A DNA stretch of 64,000 bases. Origin: Silene latifolia. Its lineage: Eukaryota > Streptophyta > Magnoliopsida > Caryophyllales > Caryophyllaceae. Below the pieces are notes generated by a model. It saw only the letters and a program-made list of their open reading frames with translations, was not told the DNA's origin and did not search any database. This document shows, piece after piece, positions 60,500-64,000 of the stretch (positions are counted from its first letter, which is position 1; each line of letters begins with the position of its first letter). Both the position numbers and the translations under genes were made by a program. The DNA lies in the NCBI RefSeq assembly GCF_048544455.1, contig NC_133538.1, positions 448,149,311-448,213,310 of the forward strand, given 5' to 3'.

Positions 60500-61744
60500 T
60501 GTTAGGTTCATATACCTATTATTACACTTTTCTAATGGTGAACTAATTAACATTTTAATATGAGTTCTAAAGATCTAGTGCATGCATAACTAAATAAGAA
60601 ATAAAACAAGAAAACAATGGTTCTTACATTGTTTTTGGTTCAAAAATAAGGGCACAAATAAGGACACGCACCTTCCTTATTTGTTCTTGAGCTTAAGTAT
60701 TATGGATGATCCTCCAAAATCCCAAGTATTGAGATCCTCCTCTTGTTGCACCCAAAACAAAACCCTTAAATCTTATATACTAATTAACTAGATTAGTATA
60801 TGAGAATCCCTTAATAATTCTAATAAATTTGTATTACTACACTAGTAATAATATGTAGTAATATTAGAATATGGATGAACAAATTTAATATATACTAAAA
60901 ACTTATTTTTAGAGAGAAGTGGGAGTAAAATGATAAGAATGATATGAAATTGTATGGAAGGAAAAATGTAGAGAACAATTTCTCTATATGAGAAAAGGAG
61001 GAGTCGGTGGTGGGGGGAAGGAAGGCCAATGCATGGCCTTCCTTCTTACTTTTTCTTTTGTTCTTCACAAAAAAATAGGTGTAAGTCTAGTTAGTATTAG
61101 GTAATCATTGTGTCTCTATTTAACAATTAAATAAAAAACACCCACTAACACATAAGTCTCTCCATTTTTTCGGTCATTATAGATAAAATGGACTTCCATT
61201 TTATTTTGTCATTTATCACACAATATGTCACATGTAACATGTAACATGTTATTAATTAATCTAATGCATATTTATCAAATAAATATCATTATAAACATTA
61301 ATTAAATTACATATAATAAATTGTTTAATAATTCTTGATCACATAGATAAAATGGGTCATATAATTATAATTCACAACATTTTGCAATTATAATTAACCA
61401 ATCATTCTTAATTTAATTGTTTCACAAACAACAACGAATTTTAGAAATAAAATCTTTTAATTACTAAAATAAATCTTATTTAATTAAATTATAATAAGAT
61501 ATCAATATTCTCTGTCACAAATGAATTGTTTAATTTAAGGAATTGATCAACTTGTATCGATATACAATAAATCAACTTATCTATTAAGTGAATTGTCCTA
61601 TAGGTGTGACCTTAAGGGATCAACTGATCACCACCGTCAAACGACAGTAGTGTCAAACTCTAGTTAGCCAATCATTATCGATTAATGTTGATCAGTTGAC
61701 TATATAATGAATCATCCCTTACGTATTCTTATTATGAGACTTTA
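60500..61744 (-). mobile_element. Copia LTR of V, interrupted by a gypsy insertion
   Basis: The LTR end on the + strand is TGTTAGGTTCATATACC at 60500. The body matches the array LTRs (GGCCAATGCATGGCC near 61023, AATGGACTTCCATTTTATTTTG near 61187, TGATCAGTTGA near 61690). It is cut after GAGACTTTA at 61744; the missing ~50 bp of U3 should lie beyond the gypsy element, outside the window. Confidence 0.85.
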
Positions 61745-63925
61745 TGTAACACCCCGGTTTATGAAGGAGCCTTTAGCAAGACATTCCCTAATAAACCGAA
61801 CTGTTACCATCTCGGTTTCCCGAGGTAGTGAATAACAAATTAAACTCCAAGGCAAATTTTACGATTATCTTTAACTTAACTTTTACAACCTCATTTACAT
61901 CAAATTACAAGAACTAACATAAATAAAAGTGAAGGTCTTCTAGATGATGATCTAGCTACTAAGTTGTCTGATCCAGTGTCTCACGCCCATCCGGCTCCCG
62001 TTCTATCTCTTAACCTGTCAAGTCTTCTCGCCAATATTTGGGTCATCATAGGTGTTCACGAATACACAGGGTCAACCACGAGGTTGAGTAGGGAAAACAA
62101 TGAAACAACAAAAATATGATATGCATGCTCCTCCGTCACCTCCATCTCCACCTCAACTCATATATCATAACTCATATCTCATAACTCATATCTCATAACT
62201 CATAACCCGGACAACCCAGCCATACCGATCCCCGGTAGACTATATATATCGACCGTAGCCGATCTGCCAGCTCGCAGCTGAGGACACCAGGGCAAGTCCT
62301 GCAGAACCCGCCTGGGCCTTATCACAACCTCATCATCACCACACCATATCACCTCAACATCCTCCATCTCCAATGCATATGAATGCTCAACAGTAAACAA
62401 TGCAATACAAATGTATAACAATGAATGAAATCATGCCAGCTACCAAATGTCGTGATAACACACTCAACACGAACAATTCAGTCCACCATATCATAGCGTA
62501 ATCAACAACCACGAATCAAGTCACGTTCACAACTTGGTCATATGAAACACAAACAAGTCAACACAATTCAATAACACGACAAGAAGTCAAGTGTATTTCT
62601 CTACCTCAATACCGCAATCAAATAGTCGGGTGTCCAGTAATATTCCACAACAATGCTCCCTCTGAAAGATAATTAAATGATAAACAATCACTTAACTATT
62701 CCCGTTCCCAAGATAGAAGTTACTAAAAATAGAATCTCTTAAAATGGAAACTTTCCCTTTATAGTAACTTTTCTCTTTAACAAACCCGACTCAAAATCCG
62801 TCTCTAATTATTTTAAGACTCGGGAATTTAAATTAAATAAATTATTTAAGAGACTCGAGAATTAAATTAACTACAAAATACGATAATTTAAACAATAAAG
62901 AAACGAATCAAAGCCGACTAAATACACGCCCAAACCCACGACTTCCAACCCGTTTCCCGAACTCCCACGCTCCCCCTTCCACCGTGACAGCCGCCAGGTC
63001 AGACACCGGGTCTGACCTGAGCACCCCCCAACACCCTTACCGGGTTCGACTCCCGCCGGTGAGTCAGACCGTGGCCACGAACTTCCCCCTGGTTCACTCC
63101 ACCTCCCATGGTTGCCACCACAGCAGCCCACAACACAACCCCACAGTCGCCGCTGTTGTCAACAACACTCCACCCTATCACCACCACTCTGCTCACCGTC
63201 TAGCCACGCACACAGTCGCCGTGGCGCCGCCGTTTCGACCTCCCCCGAGTCCACGGTGGCGCCACCCCAAGCCTAGCATCTCAACTCGCCTGAAAACATA
63301 AATAAACTCGTTTGCTACCCCCCCCATGTCGATGCCGCCCATCTCTGCCACCACCACCACCTAAAGCCCACCTGACCGCCACCAATAGGGGCGACTCAGA
63401 CCACCCAACACTATTACCCCGACACCAACCCCCCTTACTACCCCCCTGCGACACACCGAGACAACAACCACACCCTGACAACCAACAAAAGAGAAAAGGG
63501 ATGGTGACTGCTTACCTAAACCGCCACGAAAACCACCACCAGGGCCGCCTCACCACGTCGACAACCACCCTAAGCTCTTCCCTGCTGCGCCGTCAATGCC
63601 CACGATCTCTCCCTCTCCCTCGAATTGCGTGAAGGCTGATGTTTGATGTTGAAGAAAAGAGGTAGGCGGGTGAGGGAGTAGGGTTTGTAATGTTAGGGTA
63701 GAATTAGGTTAAATTTTAGGTTAGATGGTAAATGGGTCATGGGTAAACGTGATTGGGTAAGTGGGTAAATATTATGGGTCCGCGTGGTTGGTAAAAGAAT
63801 TAGTTACGTGATCTCATACAGTTAAACCCGTCTTGACAAGCTTACGAATAACTCGATCCTACGATATCAATACGACCAGACAAATACTCGACTCAATAAA
63901 CAATATAAAATACGGGGTATTACAG
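61745..63925 (-). mobile_element. 3' LTR of a Ty3/gypsy chromovirus-like element
   Basis: On the - strand it starts TGTAATACCCCGTATTTTAT at 63925 and ends CCGGGGTGTTACA at 61745. It shares its 3' part with the solo LTR at 25496-27584. The 62900-63650 segment is GC-rich with CCACCAC runs. Upstream (63926 on) is a polypurine tract, so this is the 3' LTR. Inserted into a copia LTR; the putative TSD CTTTA (61740-61744) cannot be checked because the other end is outside the window. Confidence 0.85.
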
Positions 63926-64000
63926 TCTTCCCCCCTTAAAATGAACTTCGTCCCGAAGTTCGCTCATCTACCAAACCTCCAAGCATCGCCGTGGTTACCA
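63926..64000 (-). mobile_element. Start of the gypsy internal region: polypurine tract and end of pol
   Basis: On the - strand, CTTCGGGACGAAGTTCATTT is followed by TAAGGGGGGAAGACTG and then the LTR. This resembles the end of the coding region and the purine tract seen before the 3' LTR in plant Tekay/Del-type chromoviruses. Too short for more. Confidence 0.65.

Noticed and set aside
62871..63632. Overlapping ORFs of 65-106 codons in the GC-rich part of the gypsy LTR
   Set aside because: Low-complexity Pro/Thr/His or Gly-rich readings on both strands, expected from CCACCAC composition inside an LTR.

Overview
This is plant nuclear DNA (an angiosperm, most likely a eudicot). It is AT-rich and consists of nested transposable elements. 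The evidence is LTR retrotransposons with tRNA-iMet primer sites, L1-type LINEs, CACTA, hAT and Mutator elements with correct target-site duplications (TSDs), and intron-bearing fragments of plant genes (cytosolic enolase, starch synthase, NMN adenylyltransferase, NAP1/SET-like). I cannot name the species. I see no intact host gene, rRNA, tRNA gene or CRISPR array; every coding stretch is a broken transposon gene or a captured gene fragment.

Layout. 1-2651: 3' end and 3' LTR of a Ty3/gypsy element (Athila/Tat-like). 2652-7345: low-complexity intergenic DNA with a cluster of TACTCGATCGAGTA palindromes, a 679-bp hAT MITE with an 8-bp TSD, and a tRNA-like SINE. 7346-7593: a foldback MITE. 7594-22229: a head-to-tail tandem array of a non-coding Ty1/copia derivative (LTR-internal-LTR-internal-LTR-internal-LTR, period 3.0 kb). 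One LTR carries a 2.97-kb CACTA element holding a piece of an enolase gene. 22230-41736: a copia element (called Z here) on the + strand with a recognisable gag. Its leader is split by two different LTR retrotransposon insertions (X and Y) sitting back to back at the same AAATT target. X (23818-28904) is a long TGTAAC...TTACA LTR with another solo LTR (S) inside it; Y (28910-37284) is an almost complete, decayed copia element on the - strand. 41737-61744: two - strand copia relatives (W and V) sharing one LTR. That LTR holds two L1 LINE insertions. The W leader holds a 5.2-kb CACTA element carrying fragments of at least three host genes. V holds a Mutator-like element with a 9-bp TSD. 61745-64000: 3' LTR and start of the internal region of a Ty3/gypsy chromovirus-like element (- strand), inserted into V's other LTR.

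How it fits together. One copia family supplies most of the DNA, and its copies show shared LTRs, tandem amplification and recombinant junctions. DNA transposons later landed in those copies, and uninterrupted paralogues in the same window give exact empty sites for several insertions. The most notable content is the pair of gene-capturing CACTA elements, the tandem LTR array, the double insertion at one 5-bp target, and a reverse-transcriptase active-site change shared by two separate copia copies.
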